The translations under genes were made by a program, and so were the position numbers. Shown here one piece after another: positions 10,401 to 20,766 of a DNA stretch of 64,000 bases (position 1 is the first letter of the stretch; the number at the start of each line of letters is the position of its first letter). The stretch lies in the NCBI GenBank assembly GCA_948474755.1, contig CAOLHI010001835.1, forward strand, positions 124,001-188,000, written 5' to 3'. This DNA comes from Ctenosaura bakeri (taxonomy: Eukaryota; Chordata; Lepidosauria; Squamata; Iguanidae). A model generated the notes under the pieces. The model saw only the letters and a program-made list of their open reading frames with translations. It ran no database searches and was not told where the DNA came from.

Positions 10401-10862
10401 CACAGTGCAGTCCACTGTCCCCTAAAATAGTCCAGTCCAGTCCAGTCCGCATCTATGGGAGAGAGTGGGGTGTGTGCAAGGTGATTGCTATGACATTTTG
10501 CCATGTACAATAACATGCCTCCCAAGCACCTAGTCCTCAAGGTGGCTCAAGTCCTTTTGGCCCCTGGAGGTGGCAAATCCCTTCCACGAGTTTGGAAATT
10601 GGCAGCTGCTAGCTCTATGCATGTTTATTCTAACTGCAGCCCAAACAACAAGTGGATCAAAGAAGTGATCGGGAGTTTTGCAGAATTTGTTTATGGCTAT
10701 TATCACTGTCCCAGTTTATGGGTTTTTTTCTAACTTAAGATACTATCTGTTAACTGTAATTTATTTCTTTGCGACAAAAAAATACAATAGTAGCAACAGT
10801 CCACTCTGTTTCCCAGCATTGTAATTTTCAGTTTCAGTTGTTTTTCAGTGCAAATGACTATA

Positions 10863-11512
10863 GCAGGCCCTCCGCATTTGGGGCCTTGACTTTCACAGAT
10901 TTGATTATTTGCAAGTTCCTCCAACACTTACCCCCCACCACCACTTCAGGTGCTTCTTTTCTGGGGAATCTTTCCTCTCGGAGACCCCAATCAGGCTGTG
11001 CAGTCCTTTTAAAAACCTGCCTCTGGTCCTCCTTCTCCTCCACCAGCCACCGCTTGGCCAGCTAAGGATGGCTCACAGCCCGATTTCTCAGCACCACAAA
11101 CCCCCTCCCAATGACCCCGCACACACACACACCCAAGGAAGGAGATGGGTGAAAGGCCATTTCCGCACTAGCCTGTTATAGCGCGATGATTCCACTTTCA
11201 ACATCCTTGGAATCCTGGGGTTTGCAGTTTCAGGAGGGGCCGGCTGGCCCCTCCCGAAACTGCAAACCCCAGGATTCCAGAGGATGTTGAAAGTGGAATC
11301 ATCGCGCTATAACAGGCTAGTGCGGAAATGGCCAAAGAGAGGAAGCTGCCTTCTCCTTTCCCTGATCTGGTCTGGACCCCGAGTGCCTGTCCTCCCCACC
11401 AAGTCTCAGTCCCCTTTCCCATAGACACACACACACACACACATTTTTATATTTGCCATTTTCCCACTTTTGCCAGGGTCCTATGCCCCTAGCAAATGTG
11501 GAGGATCAATTG
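10863..11512 (+). mobile_element. Tigger-like DNA element with nested MITE
   Basis: Left end GCAGGCCCTCCGCATTTG with GATTTGATTATTTGC following. Right end GCAAATGTGGAGG. The interior (CAGGCTGTGCAG, GGCCAGCTAAGGATGG) matches the copy at 40313. A palindromic MITE (11155-11333) is inserted inside. No transposase ORF. Confidence 0.65.
11155..11333. mobile_element. Foldback MITE, near-perfect palindrome
   Basis: Both ends are GGCCATTTCCGCACTAGCCT in inverted orientation. The centre is GGGGCCGGCTGGCCCC. The arms differ at only a few positions, so this copy is probably young. Confidence 0.9.
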
Positions 11513-11539
11513 GACTTAGAAAATCTCTTCCAACCCCTA

Positions 11540-12070
11540 GCACCTCTTTCTCTCTTCCCTCGTTGGCATTAAAAAAAAAAAAGGAGAGGAGGGAGAAGAG
11601 CCAATTCAGGACCCAGTATCTACGGGGACCCCCCAAGATCAGTTAGCTGGGGGTTGCCTGGGGGGTGGGAGCATCTTTCTCTTGCTCACCCCCTCCCCAA
11701 GCCTTCCTGCCCTGCCCCTCTTCTGCCTCCTGCCCCCCTGGGTCCCCCTTTTCCTGGGCTCCACTCCTGGAGGGGGAGTCAACACAGAGGCAAATCCCAC
11801 TGACTCCATGGGTCTCCCCTACAGGGAACCAGCAACAGAATGCCTTCCTCCCCATCAGCCCAATGCAAATGGTTGGGGAATGAGACTCACCAGACCCCAG
11901 AAGGAAAGAAATGCATCCGAGGCCACAGTGGGAGGAGGAGGAAGAATAAGAAGAAATAAAAGGATGAGAAAGGCAATAGAGGAAAATTGGGGGAGGGTCC
12001 CATCTGCTCTGGAGGACTAGGCTCCTCCCTCTGCAGCTTCCCTTCCTCTCTAGGAATGCAGCTCTCTTCC
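11540..12070 (-). promoter_or_regulatory. Candidate 5'UTR/promoter region of gene B
   Basis: GC-rich, polypurine/polypyrimidine-rich segment paralogous to 17.4-20.1, 50.1-50.6 and 61.7-62.1 kb. The shared blocks are the CTGCTCTGGAGGACT and CTTCCTCTCTAGGAAT boxes. Minus-strand reading shows a consensus donor after GGGTCTG (GTGAGTC, last exon base 11891). This would suit a non-coding first exon splicing to the SCAN exon at 7570. Transcription start and exon length are not resolvable by eye. Confidence 0.45.
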
Positions 12071-12084
12071 CTTAACCCTTCCTT

Positions 12085-12286
12085 GGCCATTTCTGCACTG
12101 CACTGTTATAGTGCTATCATTCTACTTTCAGCATCCTGTGGAATTCTGGGGTTTGTAGTTTCCTGAGGCCAAAGAGCTCTCTGGCCGAGAATTCTAAAAG
12201 CCTCTCCCTAAACTGCAAAGCCCAGGATTCCACAGGAGGTTGAAAGTGGAATAATAGCACTAGAACAGTGTAGGGCAGAAAGGCCC
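12085..12286. mobile_element. Foldback MITE, long variant
   Basis: GGCCATTTCTGCACTGC start, GGGCAGAAAGGCC end, with the usual mirrored inner blocks. Confidence 0.8.
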
Positions 12287-12660
12287 TAAGATTTCCAGCC
12301 TCTGCCCTCCTCCTTGCTGCTAGGCTACGTCCCCATAGCAGTCGGCCTATTCAAGACAGACACAGTTGATTGAGGCCCAAGAGCTCTCCGGCTGAGAATT
12401 CTATATATTCCTCCCTAAACTGCAAACCCCAGGATTCCACAAGAGGTTGCAAGTGGAATAATAGCACTAGAACAGTGTAAGGCAGAAAGGTCCTAAGACT
12501 AGTTTGACTTCCAACCTCTGCCCTCCTCCTTGCTGCTAGGCTTCATCCCCATAGCAGTTGGCCTATTCAAGACAGACACAGTTGATTCAGGCCCAAGAGC
12601 TCTTCGGCTGAGGACTCTAAAGACTCCTCCCTAAACTGGAAACCCCAGGATTCCATAGAA
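12287..12660. repeat. Tandem duplication of a MITE half plus a flanking 50-bp core
   Basis: Two direct copies of about 200 and 170 bp start at about 12287 and 12493. Each has CTGCCCTCCTCCTTGCTGCT followed by CCCATAGCAG, then a MITE right half. The 50-bp core is the reverse complement of the core of the tandem array at 60531-61130. Confidence 0.75.
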
Positions 12661-12769
12661 CCTTCACAGCCAGCCAATCCTATGCGGTCTTCTCACCTCA
12701 CACAGCCAATCGTATGAGGTCTTTGCCTGCCTGATGCAGACAAACAGACAAGCTCACTCCCAGACTGTG

Positions 12770-12955
12770 ACTTTTATATAGTAGATTATTTGACTTTCAA
12801 TACCCTGCGGAACCCTGGGGTTTGTAGTCTATTGAAGCCAAAGAGCTCTCCGGCCGAGAATTCTAAATATCCCTCCCTAAACTGCAAACCTTAGGATTCC
12901 ACAGGAGGTTGAAAGTGGAATAATAGCACTAGAACAGTGTGGTGAGGAAATGGCC
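12770..12955. mobile_element. Foldback MITE, decayed left end
   Basis: The right end GGTGAGGAAATGGCC and inner blocks are intact. The left end has diverged. Confidence 0.7.
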
Positions 12956-13015
12956 GCAGTCTGTCACAGCACGAAAAGGCTAAAGGGGAATCTAACAGCA
13001 TTTTCAAGCCTAGAT

Positions 13016-14023
13016 CAGTGGTTCTTAACTTGGGTCCGTGGAACACCAGGGCTCCACGAAGCCCTGCTAGACACCAAAGCAGTGGCAGCAACAGGGATGT
13101 GACAGTGAGGCAGTGCAAGTGCCAAAACCGCTCCCTAGTTTGCAAACGCCCCTTGGCACCCACACCCCCTCCTGCCACATCCCTGACAAAAGAAGGTGGC
13201 AGGCATGTTCATGCCCCCAAACTCCTCCCTCGTTTGCAAACAAGGGAGTTGTTTCCACATCAGCGCACACACTGCTGCAGCTCTGACAAAAGGGACGTGG
13301 CAGTAGGTGTCTGCACACTCCCAAACTATGGCCACTTCTGCACTGGGCTGTTATAGCGCTAGGATTCCACTTTCAACCTTCTGTGGAATCCTGGGGTTTG
13401 CAGTTTCGGGAGGGGCCAGCCAGCCCCTCCCGAAACTGCAAACCCCAGGATTCCATAGGAGGTTGAAAGTGGAATCCTAGTGCTATAACAGCCTAGTGCG
13501 GAAGTGGCCTATGACTCTGGAGACTACGGTTTGGATCCCCACTTGGCTGCAGAAATCTGCTAGGTGAATTCAGGCAAGTCACATTCTCTCAGCCTCAGAG
13601 AAAGGCAAAGGCAATAGATCTAAGGGTTATCTTAGGGTTACCATAAGGGGAGAAAAATTATGGTTAGGAAGAATCTCCCCCTGTCAGTGGCACTTTGTTG
13701 CTGTGTGCCCTCAAGGCACTTCCGACTTATGGATATCCTAAGGTGAACTTATTACAGGTTTGTTTGTTTTTTGGCAAGATTTGTTCAGAGGGGGTTTGCC
13801 TTTGCCTTCCTCTGAGGCTGAGAGAATGTGCCTTGCCCAAGGTCGCGCAGTATCTGAGTGGGGATTTGAATCCTCCTCTCCAGCAGCCTTTCCTAAATAA
13901 ATAAAGATTTGAATAATTAAATCTAAATTCAAATATTCAAATCTTAAATTGGGCCCTGGGGATCTCGGGCAATACATTATATTTACGAGGGATCTCCAAT
14001 AAATAAAAGTTTAAGAGCCACTG
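13016..14023 (+). mobile_element. Composite hAT-like transposon carrying an inverted SINE pair, copy B
   Basis: Left end CAGTGGTTCTTAACTTGGG and right end TTTAAGAGCCACTG. It contains a plus SINE-like arm (13510-13641), a spacer (13642-13731) and a minus arm (13732-13890). The spacer has the same orientation as in copy C and the opposite orientation to copy A. A MITE (13330-13509) interrupts the left part. The possible target flanks are too diverged to be certain. Confidence 0.8.
13330..13509. mobile_element. Foldback MITE with 3-bp target duplication TAT
   Basis: GGCCACTTCTGCACTGGGCT and its mirror enclose a palindrome. Copies A and C of the host element are uninterrupted here (CCCAAACTAT), which shows directly that insertion duplicated the three bases TAT. 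Confidence 0.9.
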
Positions 14024-14428
14024 CTCAGGAGGATTCGTTTTAGCCTGACCCTTGGTGGGTCTTAATCTACTTTGGATGTGCTGACAGAGCCTTATTAAAG
14101 CTGCAAATTTTCACACATAGCTGCCTGTTGGCCTCAGCCAATATCTGGATTTAGTTTTGAACCTGTGCAGATGTTTATGTAGACATTTAATACACTTTTG
14201 GAATGTTCAGATTCTTTTTAGAGTTTGTAATGTTGCTCTTGCTTGACATTGTCAATTCTTCCAAGTGGCTTTATTGCATACCACTGTAGGAAGGAAAAAC
14301 TTACGCAAGGAACTGCCCTGGAGCACAGACCGACACTGAGTTGGCTGAACGAGAACGTTGAAGAGCTAAGAAAAAGACAGCAGAATAGCAAGGCCCTCAG
14401 CCTCTAGATCTGTCCTGTTTGAGACATG
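14024..14428. other. Duplicated 5' flank segment of the zinc-finger gene units
   Basis: Begins with AGGATTCGTTTTAGCCTG and continues through a GCTGACAGAGCCTTATTAAAG block. Both are paralogous to 20365-20700 and 62510-62650. It is thus another copy of the region upstream of the candidate promoters. No exon was found. Confidence 0.5.
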
Positions 14429-15094
14429 GGCCATTTCCACACTAGACTGTTCTAGTGCTGCTATTCCACTTTTATTTATTTTTATTTTTTTTATTTATTT
14501 GTATCCCGCCTCTCCATATGGATCGAGGCGGCAAACAACTTACAAATAGCATGTATTTCGATACATTTCTATACATGTCCCCAACAAGCTGGGTACTCAT
14601 TTTACCGACCTGCGAAAGGATGGAAGGCTGAGGATGGAAGGCTTTCAACATCCTATGGCAAGGATGGAAGGCTTTCAACATCCTATGGCAAGGCTTTCCA
14701 AATGATGTGCCGCAACACGTTAGTATGTCACCCGAAGTGTGCAAGTGTGTCCCCTGCCTTCTTGGAAATGTATGTTATTATTTATAAATAATATATTTTT
14801 AAAAATATACGAAAGGTTTTCGTGAGATATGTTGTGTCCCCATACATTTTGTTATTACAATTTACACATGTGTCTGTATCTCTTATAAGGGGCTAGTTTA
14901 ACCTCCAGTTTGCTAGTAAAACTGAATTACTGTGTCGCAAAACAATGCACGTCTAAAAAAGTGTGTCACCAAGATGAAAAGTTTGGAAAGCAATGTCTTA
15001 TGGAATCCTGGGGTTTGCATCTTGAAACCCCAGGATTCCATAAGATGTTGAAAGTGGAATAGCAGCACTGTAACAATCTAGTGTGGAAATGGCC
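14429..15094. mobile_element. Foldback MITE split by other repeats
   Basis: The ends GGCCATTTCCACACTAG and TAGTGTGGAAATGGCC are intact. Inside, after TTCCACTTT, lies the 'GTATCCCGCCTCTCCATATG' repeat (also at 20405). A 32-bp direct duplication (AGGATGGAAGGCTTTCAACA twice) follows near 14631-14695. Next is a hAT-like piece, 14697-15000, with matching ends GGCTTTCCAAATGATGTGCC and GTTTGGAAAGC. Confidence 0.65.
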
Positions 15095-15269
15095 CCCCTC
15101 TCAGCAGGAGGTGAGATAGACTGTCCAATTCAAAGAGTCAGGCAGAAAATTCACAGAGAAAAGCAGCAGGGAAGGCTATTTGTTATCCTTTGGTGCCATC
15201 TAGTGTCCTTGGACTATCATAGCAGCTGCCTAAAAATCCATCAAAGTCTGTCGCAAGCAGCCTGACACC

Positions 15270-15406
15270 CACCATTTCCGCACTAGCCTGTTATAGCACT
15301 ATGATTCCACTTTCAACATCCCCCTCCCGAAACTGCAAACCCCAGGATTCCAGAGGATGTTGCAAGTGGAATAATAGCAGTATAACAGTCTAGTGTGGAA
15401 ATGGCT
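15270..15406. mobile_element. Foldback MITE, internally deleted
   Basis: CCATTTCCGCACTAGCCTGT to TAGTGTGGAAATGG, with the left inner arm shortened after CAACATCC. Confidence 0.8.
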
Positions 15407-15494
15407 TATGCCCCATCTAGGGACAAAGGCTGGATATGCATTCAGTCCATCCATCCGTCTCAGCTTGAGAGACACCAAGAGGAAATGCTCTCAC

Positions 15495-15800
15495 CTGCTC
15501 TTCCTCTTTCTTGTCCTCAGCCTGACTCAGGAGGAAACCTTCTGCCAGGGCCACCGCCTGGGAACAGTTCTCTGCCCCACATTCCCTGATCCAGCTCCCC
15601 ATCTCTGGGGGAAGGATGCTCAGGAACTGCTCCAGGATCTGGTGTTTGTTCTGTTCCTTTGGCTTCAGCTACTGGTGGCCGAGATCGTGGAGGTGACTGC
15701 AGACCTCTCAGCTCCCCTGGCCCTCTTGGTAGGAGAACTGCCCGAAGCATTGATGCTCTGTTTCTAAACGGACAAGGTCCCCACTCGGGAACTTCTGCAT
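15495..15800 (-). pseudogene. SCAN exon pseudogene of a third unit
   Basis: The minus strand reads a SCAN box collinear with the exons at 7160 and 46835, with the GTGAG donor still present. The Trp of the WLKP motif is changed to a TAG stop (15669-15671). Five codons before the EQFL stretch are deleted in frame. Upstream of the MQKF position the homology stops where another repeat begins (15803). No partner linker, KRAB or finger exons were found between 12 and 15 kb, so the unit is dead. Confidence 0.85.
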
Positions 15801-15802
15801 GA

Positions 15803-15912
15803 TTGGTTGTTGTGGGTTTTCCGGGCTTTGAGGCCATGTTCTATTAGTATTTTCTCCTGATGTTTCACCTGCATATGTGGCTGGCATCTTCAGAGCATCT
15901 GGTAGCAAGTTC
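15803..15912 (-). repeat. Dispersed repeat truncating the SCAN pseudogene
   Basis: Reverse-complement match to positions 1-110 (GTGGGTTTTCCGGGCTTTG, then CACCTGCATATGTGGCTGGC). It directly abuts the truncated SCAN exon. Confidence 0.65.
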
Positions 15913-16090
15913 TCCTGTCACCAATTTTGGACTAAAGGCTCAAATGCCAGTCCATTGAGCAGCTGTGGGGAGGGAGAGCGGTGTGTGCAGGCTATGACAT
16001 GTTGCTGCTTTTGCTGCAAAATTGCCTCTCTCTGAGCTATGGAGCAAATAAAAACAACTCAGAGAGTTTGAGTGGAGTGAGAAGATAGTT

Positions 16091-16948
16091 TATAGGGATG
16101 GGACAAATCCAGAATTTTCTGAATCCGAATCTGGATCCGAATTCCTGGAAGGTTCTGAGAATCCACGAATCTCACGAATCTCAAATCTTTTGAATCCTTT
16201 TTTAAAAAAGAGTTTAAAAAGCAAGGGAAAGAAGGATAATCTTGGGCAAGACACACTCTCTCAGCCTTAGCAAAAGCCTAGGCAAACCGCCCTCTGAAGA
16301 AATCTGGCCAAGACAATTGTCATAGTTTTGCCTCAGGCTCTCCCCAGATTGAAAATGCCATGAAGGCCCTTTCTACAGAGGCAGGAAAATGTGGCTTACT
16401 CCCACATTTTCCTGCATGTGTAAACAGGGCCACCTACTACAGTAGAGAGATAATCCAGGTCAAAACTGGCTTTTCTTTGCATAGCTCCTTCTGGCATCCT
16501 GGGGTTTGTAGTTTGATGATGCACCAGCCCACTTTGGCAGAGAAGGCTGTGACATCTTGTGAAACTACAAACCCCAGAATTGTGGCTGAAAGGCTGAAAG
16601 GGAGCTCTGCAAAGGAATGTTTCAGCTGTCCTTGAAATCTCAAGCCTGTAGCTTCCAGTCAAGTACTGAACTTAAATATGAAATGTTCAATTTAAATATC
16701 TTAGCATACAAGCCCATATATAATTTGTGAAATTGTTAGCAAAGGCCATTATTACTCCAAGGGAAAACCTCACCTACTTACTATCTTCCATTATATATAT
16801 GATCTTCCTAGTTTTCAGGCATTCCAGTCTCCAACAATCTATTTAGTTGGTGGATTCAAAAGATTTGGTTTGCCTATTTTGGCACAGGGATTCGGATTTG
16901 GGAATCTCAAATCCTTACCCAGGATTCGAGGATTCCATTGGCCCATCT
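16091..16948. mobile_element. hAT-like element with nested hairpin repeats
   Basis: Ends TAGGGATGGGACAAATCC and GGATTCCATTGGCCCATCTC are inverted. The sequences just inside (GAATCCGAATCTGGATCCG, and GGATTCGGATTTGGGAATC) also mirror. Within it lie a 66-bp perfect-looking hairpin (16364-16429) and a second palindrome with CTGGGGTTTGTAGTTT arms (about 16498-16575). No coding capacity. Confidence 0.6.
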
Positions 16949-17440
16949 CTAATAATTTAATTAAGACAATTAAAGATTATGATTGTGCAACTGGATCAAC
17001 TAGAGCTCTTTTGGTCTCATGAAGAGTTGGTGTCAAATATATTTATATTCTCCTTGTCCTTTCAAAAAATACGTATTTGGATTCCATTGATTGTAAAACA
17101 TAGATGCAAGCACATTCAAAACACTTTTAATCTTCAGAACTGCATTGCTTGCTTCTCTCTCTGCCTCAGAGAGTTAAAATCATTATCTAAGAAAAGGACA
17201 TGTATTTTTTTTTAACTCTGACAAACTTGTTTATTCTTATCTGGGCCCTCCTAGCTCAAGCTAGCTAGCAACTTTTTTTTTCATTCTGATGTCTTTGTAT
17301 CTTTCTCTCGCATCCTGTCAAAAAGCAGTTCCTTCTTAGCCCCACTAATTTTTCAAACATTTTTCAACCATTTAAAATTTTAAACAATTTTTAAAAACAA
17401 TTTCTTCTATATTTTGCACTATTTTTGCTTTCAGAAAATG
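16949..17440. other. Unassigned AT-rich stretch
   Basis: No exon or clear repeat recognised. Confidence 0.3.
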
Positions 17441-18235
17441 TCACCCAAGTGCCTGATCCTCAAGTTCTGATACTCAAGTCTTTCTGGCCTCTGAGGGGAA
17501 AATTCTTCATCCCTTGGCTCTTCTCCGTCACCTTTCCCTCCTGGCATTAAAGAAAAAAGAAAGAAGAGCTAATGAGAGGGAAAAAATCCATCTTCTGGGG
17601 CTCCCCATCCCAGCTACCTTGGGATTTCTCTCTCTGGCTGGGGGCAGGGGTTGGGGGCATCTCCTTCCTCCTCCCAGGTATCCTTCCTGGCCTGTCCCTC
17701 CTTGACATCCTGCCCCTCCAATTTCCCCTTCCCATATCCCTCACTTCCTCAAAGTCCTGGGCCTCCCTCCCCAGCCTGAATCCCCCTGCTCAGTTCCAGT
17801 CAGAGGAGACCCCATGGACTCAACTTCGAAGGACGGCCCAACACAGTGTAAATCCTCCTGACTCTATTGCAGGCCCACATTGCAGGCCCCTGGCTGCTGG
17901 TATCCTGAAGAAAGGTCCAGCAGCTAGCATTTGTGATCTACTTCTATTTCTGACTGCTTCTCTGTCCAAGTCTTGTTGTCACAGTATTGCTGCAGGTTAC
18001 CATGGCAGTGCTCCTTGCATCTCGTGAGAGCTGGACAGAGGAGCAATCAGAAGTAGAAGTAGATCATGAGTGCTGGCTGCTGGGCCCCTCTTCAGAATGC
18101 AGGCAGAATATGGGGGCCTGCAATGTGGGGATTGGGCTCACCAGGTACAGAGAGGGGCGAGGGGGCAGAAAGAGGCACAGAGATGGTCCAGGGGGCAGAA
18201 AGTGGCACACTTTGGATATACAAATTCTATGTCAA
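17441..18235 (-). promoter_or_regulatory. Duplicated 5' region of the dead SCAN unit, distal half
   Basis: Paralogous to 10520-11850. Shared blocks include the TGGCATTAAA-A-run, the pyrimidine-rich CCTGCCCCTCC tract and the 'AAATCC(T/C)(C/A)CTGACTC' box. It was separated from the rest of its unit (19530-20110) by a CR1 insertion. Confidence 0.4.
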
Positions 18236-19095
18236 ATTCTATGGGGGACACGTGGCTGGATAGCAGTACATGTGAAAGGGATCTAGGAGTCTTCATAGAC
18301 CACAAGCTGAACATGAGTCAGCAGTGTGATGCGGCAGCCAAGAAAGCCTTGGAGGTTTTTAAACAGAGGCTTGATGGCCATCTGTCGGGATTGATTTGAG
18401 GGTGTTCCTGCATGGCAGGGGGTTGGACTGGATGGCCTGTGTGGTCTCTTCCAACTCTGAATTTCTATGATTCTATGAAAGCCAACGGATTTCTCAGCTG
18501 CATCAATAGGAGTATGGTGTCTAGATCGAGGGAGGTACTGGTACCACTCTACTCTGCTTTGGTTAGACCTCATCTTGAATACTGTGTCCAGTTCTGGGCA
18601 CCCCAATTCAAGAAGGATATGGACAAGCTGGAGCAGGTCCAGAGGAGGGCGACCAAAATGGTGAGAGGCCTGGAAGCCATGAGGCCCCATGAGGATAGAC
18701 TTAGAGAGCTGGGCATGTTTAGTCTGCAGAAGAGAAGGTTAAGAGGGGACATGATAGCCACGTTTAAATATTTGAAGGGATGCCATGTAGAGGAAGGAGA
18801 GGGCTTGTTTTCTGCTGCTCCAGAGACCAGGACAAGGAGCAATGGATTCAAGCTGCAGGAAAGGAGATTCCACCTGAACCTCAGGAAGAACTTCCTGATA
18901 GTCAGGGCTGTCCGGCAGTGGAATCGGCTGCCTCGGAGTGTAGTGGAGTCTCCTTCCTTGGAGGTTTTTAAGCAGAGGCTGGATGGCCATCTGGCGGGAG
19001 TGCTTTGAGGGTGTTCCTGCATGGCAGGGGGTTGGACTGGATGGCCCCCGGGGTCTCTTCCAACTCTACATTTCTATGTTTCTATGATTCTACAA
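18236..19095 (+). mobile_element. CR1 copy containing a second, nested CR1 tail
   Basis: The outer CR1 runs 18236-18348 and resumes at 18484-19095. A 135-bp CR1 3' end (18349-18483), with its own TTCTATGATTCTATGA tail, is inserted at the AAKKA codons. GAAAGCC is present on both sides (18342-18348 and 18477-18483). The outer copy keeps [20 protein letters not shown] and [20 protein letters not shown] readable. Confidence 0.85.
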
Positions 19096-19529
19096 AGGTA
19101 TAGGGACCACTAACTACAATCAAATAGTCCCAAAATGCTGAAGAAAACAAAAGGGAAGGCAGAGGGAAGGCAATTTAAAAACCAGTAATAATCAAATGCA
19201 AAGGCAATTATTTAATATGATAAAAGAGTAGATATATTTATATAGCCTTATAGGTACAACCAGCCCTTTGGGGGCAACCATAATGCTGATGCGGTCCAAG
19301 ATGAAATTGGCACACTTGCTCCAGAGCAGTCGTGTCCAAGCTTTGGTCCTCTGGGTTTTTGGACTTCAGCTTCCAGAATTCCTGACAGTTAACCAAGTAG
19401 CTAAGGTTTCTGGGAGTTGAAGTCCCAAGACTTGGAGGACCAAAGGTTGAACACCACTGCAAGGACAGAATACAGGCTCCCCCTTCAGGTTGGGGATTGG
19501 GATCCACCAGAAAGGCAGTCCAAGACATA
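19096..19529. mobile_element. Flank with a small hAT-type foldback element
   Basis: Positions 19327-19459 are an inverted repeat: CAGTCGTGTCCAAGCTTTGG at the left and CCAAAGGTTGAACACCACTG at the right, with CTTCAGCTTCCAGAATTCC and GGTTTCTGGGAGTTGAAGTC inside. I recognise this as a common squamate MITE type. The remainder is unassigned. Confidence 0.6.
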
Positions 19530-20164
19530 CTTACAGGAGAAAGAAAGGGGAAAAAAGGATGAGATAGGCAAAATGGGAAGATAGAGAGCTCAGAAGCTCA
19601 TCTGCTCTGGAGGACTGGGATGTCCCCTCTGGCTTCCCTTCCTCTCTAGGAATCCAACTCTCTCTCTTTAACCCTTCCCAACACCACCAAGCTGCTGGTT
19701 TCTCAGCTTCCACGTCCTTATCGGATTCCCACCAGATAATTTCCTCTCCAGTTCGGTCCACCAGCAGCAAGTCTCACCCGCCCTCCTTCTTTTCAGGATC
19801 CGTCTTTTCTATTTTCTCCCGTTCTTGTTCGTTTCTCAAAAAAAAAAGGAGGGGCTGCCAACAGTCCCATTTTAAAAATGGCGCCGCTTTCTTCCCGCTG
19901 CCCAGAGGCGCTGTCCGAAATGGCGTCCGCTTTCTGTCACGTGACTGAAGCTGAGCCAGGCTGAGGGCAAGGCTCCCATCTGAATGGCTGGGAGTTCACT
20001 TTGGCTGTTCGAATCAAGGCAGGATCTGCTAGGGGGAGAAAGTCTTTGCTGCTTTGCCTTTCCTCCGCCCCTCTTGCTTCCCCCATTAGAAGAATCTCAT
20101 GCCCTGATGTCTGCAAAGACGTAGCCTATTAGTCTGTCCCAGCGTGACAAGTGCCTTTAAAGAC
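19530..20164 (-). promoter_or_regulatory. Candidate promoter/5'UTR region of the dead SCAN unit
   Basis: Contains the shared CTGCTCTGGAGGACT and CTTCCTCTCTAGGAAT boxes. Next comes a CpG-bearing stretch with an E-box (TCACGTGAC at about 19937) and two ATGGCG motifs (AAAATGGCGCC, AAATGGCGTCC). The region is paralogous to 61900-62430, including TGACTGAAGCTGAGCC. Such motifs suit a housekeeping-type promoter, but activity is inference. Confidence 0.45.
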
Positions 20165-20364
20165 TGAAATTTCCGCACTGCACTGTTTTAGTGCTATTAT
20201 TCCACTTTCAACATCCTGTGGAATTCTGGGGTTTGTAGTTTCCTGAGGCCAAAGAGCTCTCTGGCTGAGAATTCTAAAGCCCCCCCCAAACTGCAAACCC
20301 CAGGATTCCATAGGAGGTTGAAAGTGGAATAATAGCACTATAACAGTGTAGTGAAGAAATGGCC
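20165..20364. mobile_element. Foldback MITE, long variant
   Basis: AAATTTCCGCACTGC start and GTGAAGAAATGGCC end, with mirrored inner blocks. It splits the duplicated gene-unit flank. Confidence 0.8.
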
Positions 20365-20404
20365 AGGATGATTCATTTTAGCCTGTGCTAAATAATAAAT
20401 AAAT

Positions 20405-20622
20405 AATTATTTATTTGTATCCCGCCTCTCCATATGGATCGAGGCGGCAAACAACTTACAAATAGCATGTATTTCTATACATGCCCCCAACAAGCTAGGT
20501 ACTCATTTTACCGACCTGCGGAAGGATGGAAGGCTGAGTCAACCTGGAGCCCGGCAGGATTGAACTCACAGCCTTGTAGCTTGCAGTACTGGCATTTAAC
20601 CACTGCGCCACCAGGGCTCTCG
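20405..20622 (+). repeat. Dispersed repeat (GTATCCCGCCTCTCC type)
   Basis: Shares TTATTTGTATCCCGCCTCTC and GACCTGCG(A/G)AAGGATGGAAG with 14490-14640. Its right end, AACCACTGCGCCACCAGGGC, is tRNA-like and recalls SINE or LINE-mobilised repeats of squamates. Family not assigned. Confidence 0.55.
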
Positions 20623-20766
20623 ATTCACTTCTCTGGATGCACTGACAGAATGATATTAAAGCCACAGGTCTTTACACATAGTTTCACACTAGTGGACAAT
20701 GATGTTTCACGGTCTCACCCAATGCACTTGATTAGAGTGTTTTGACTTATGCAGTCATTTCATTTG

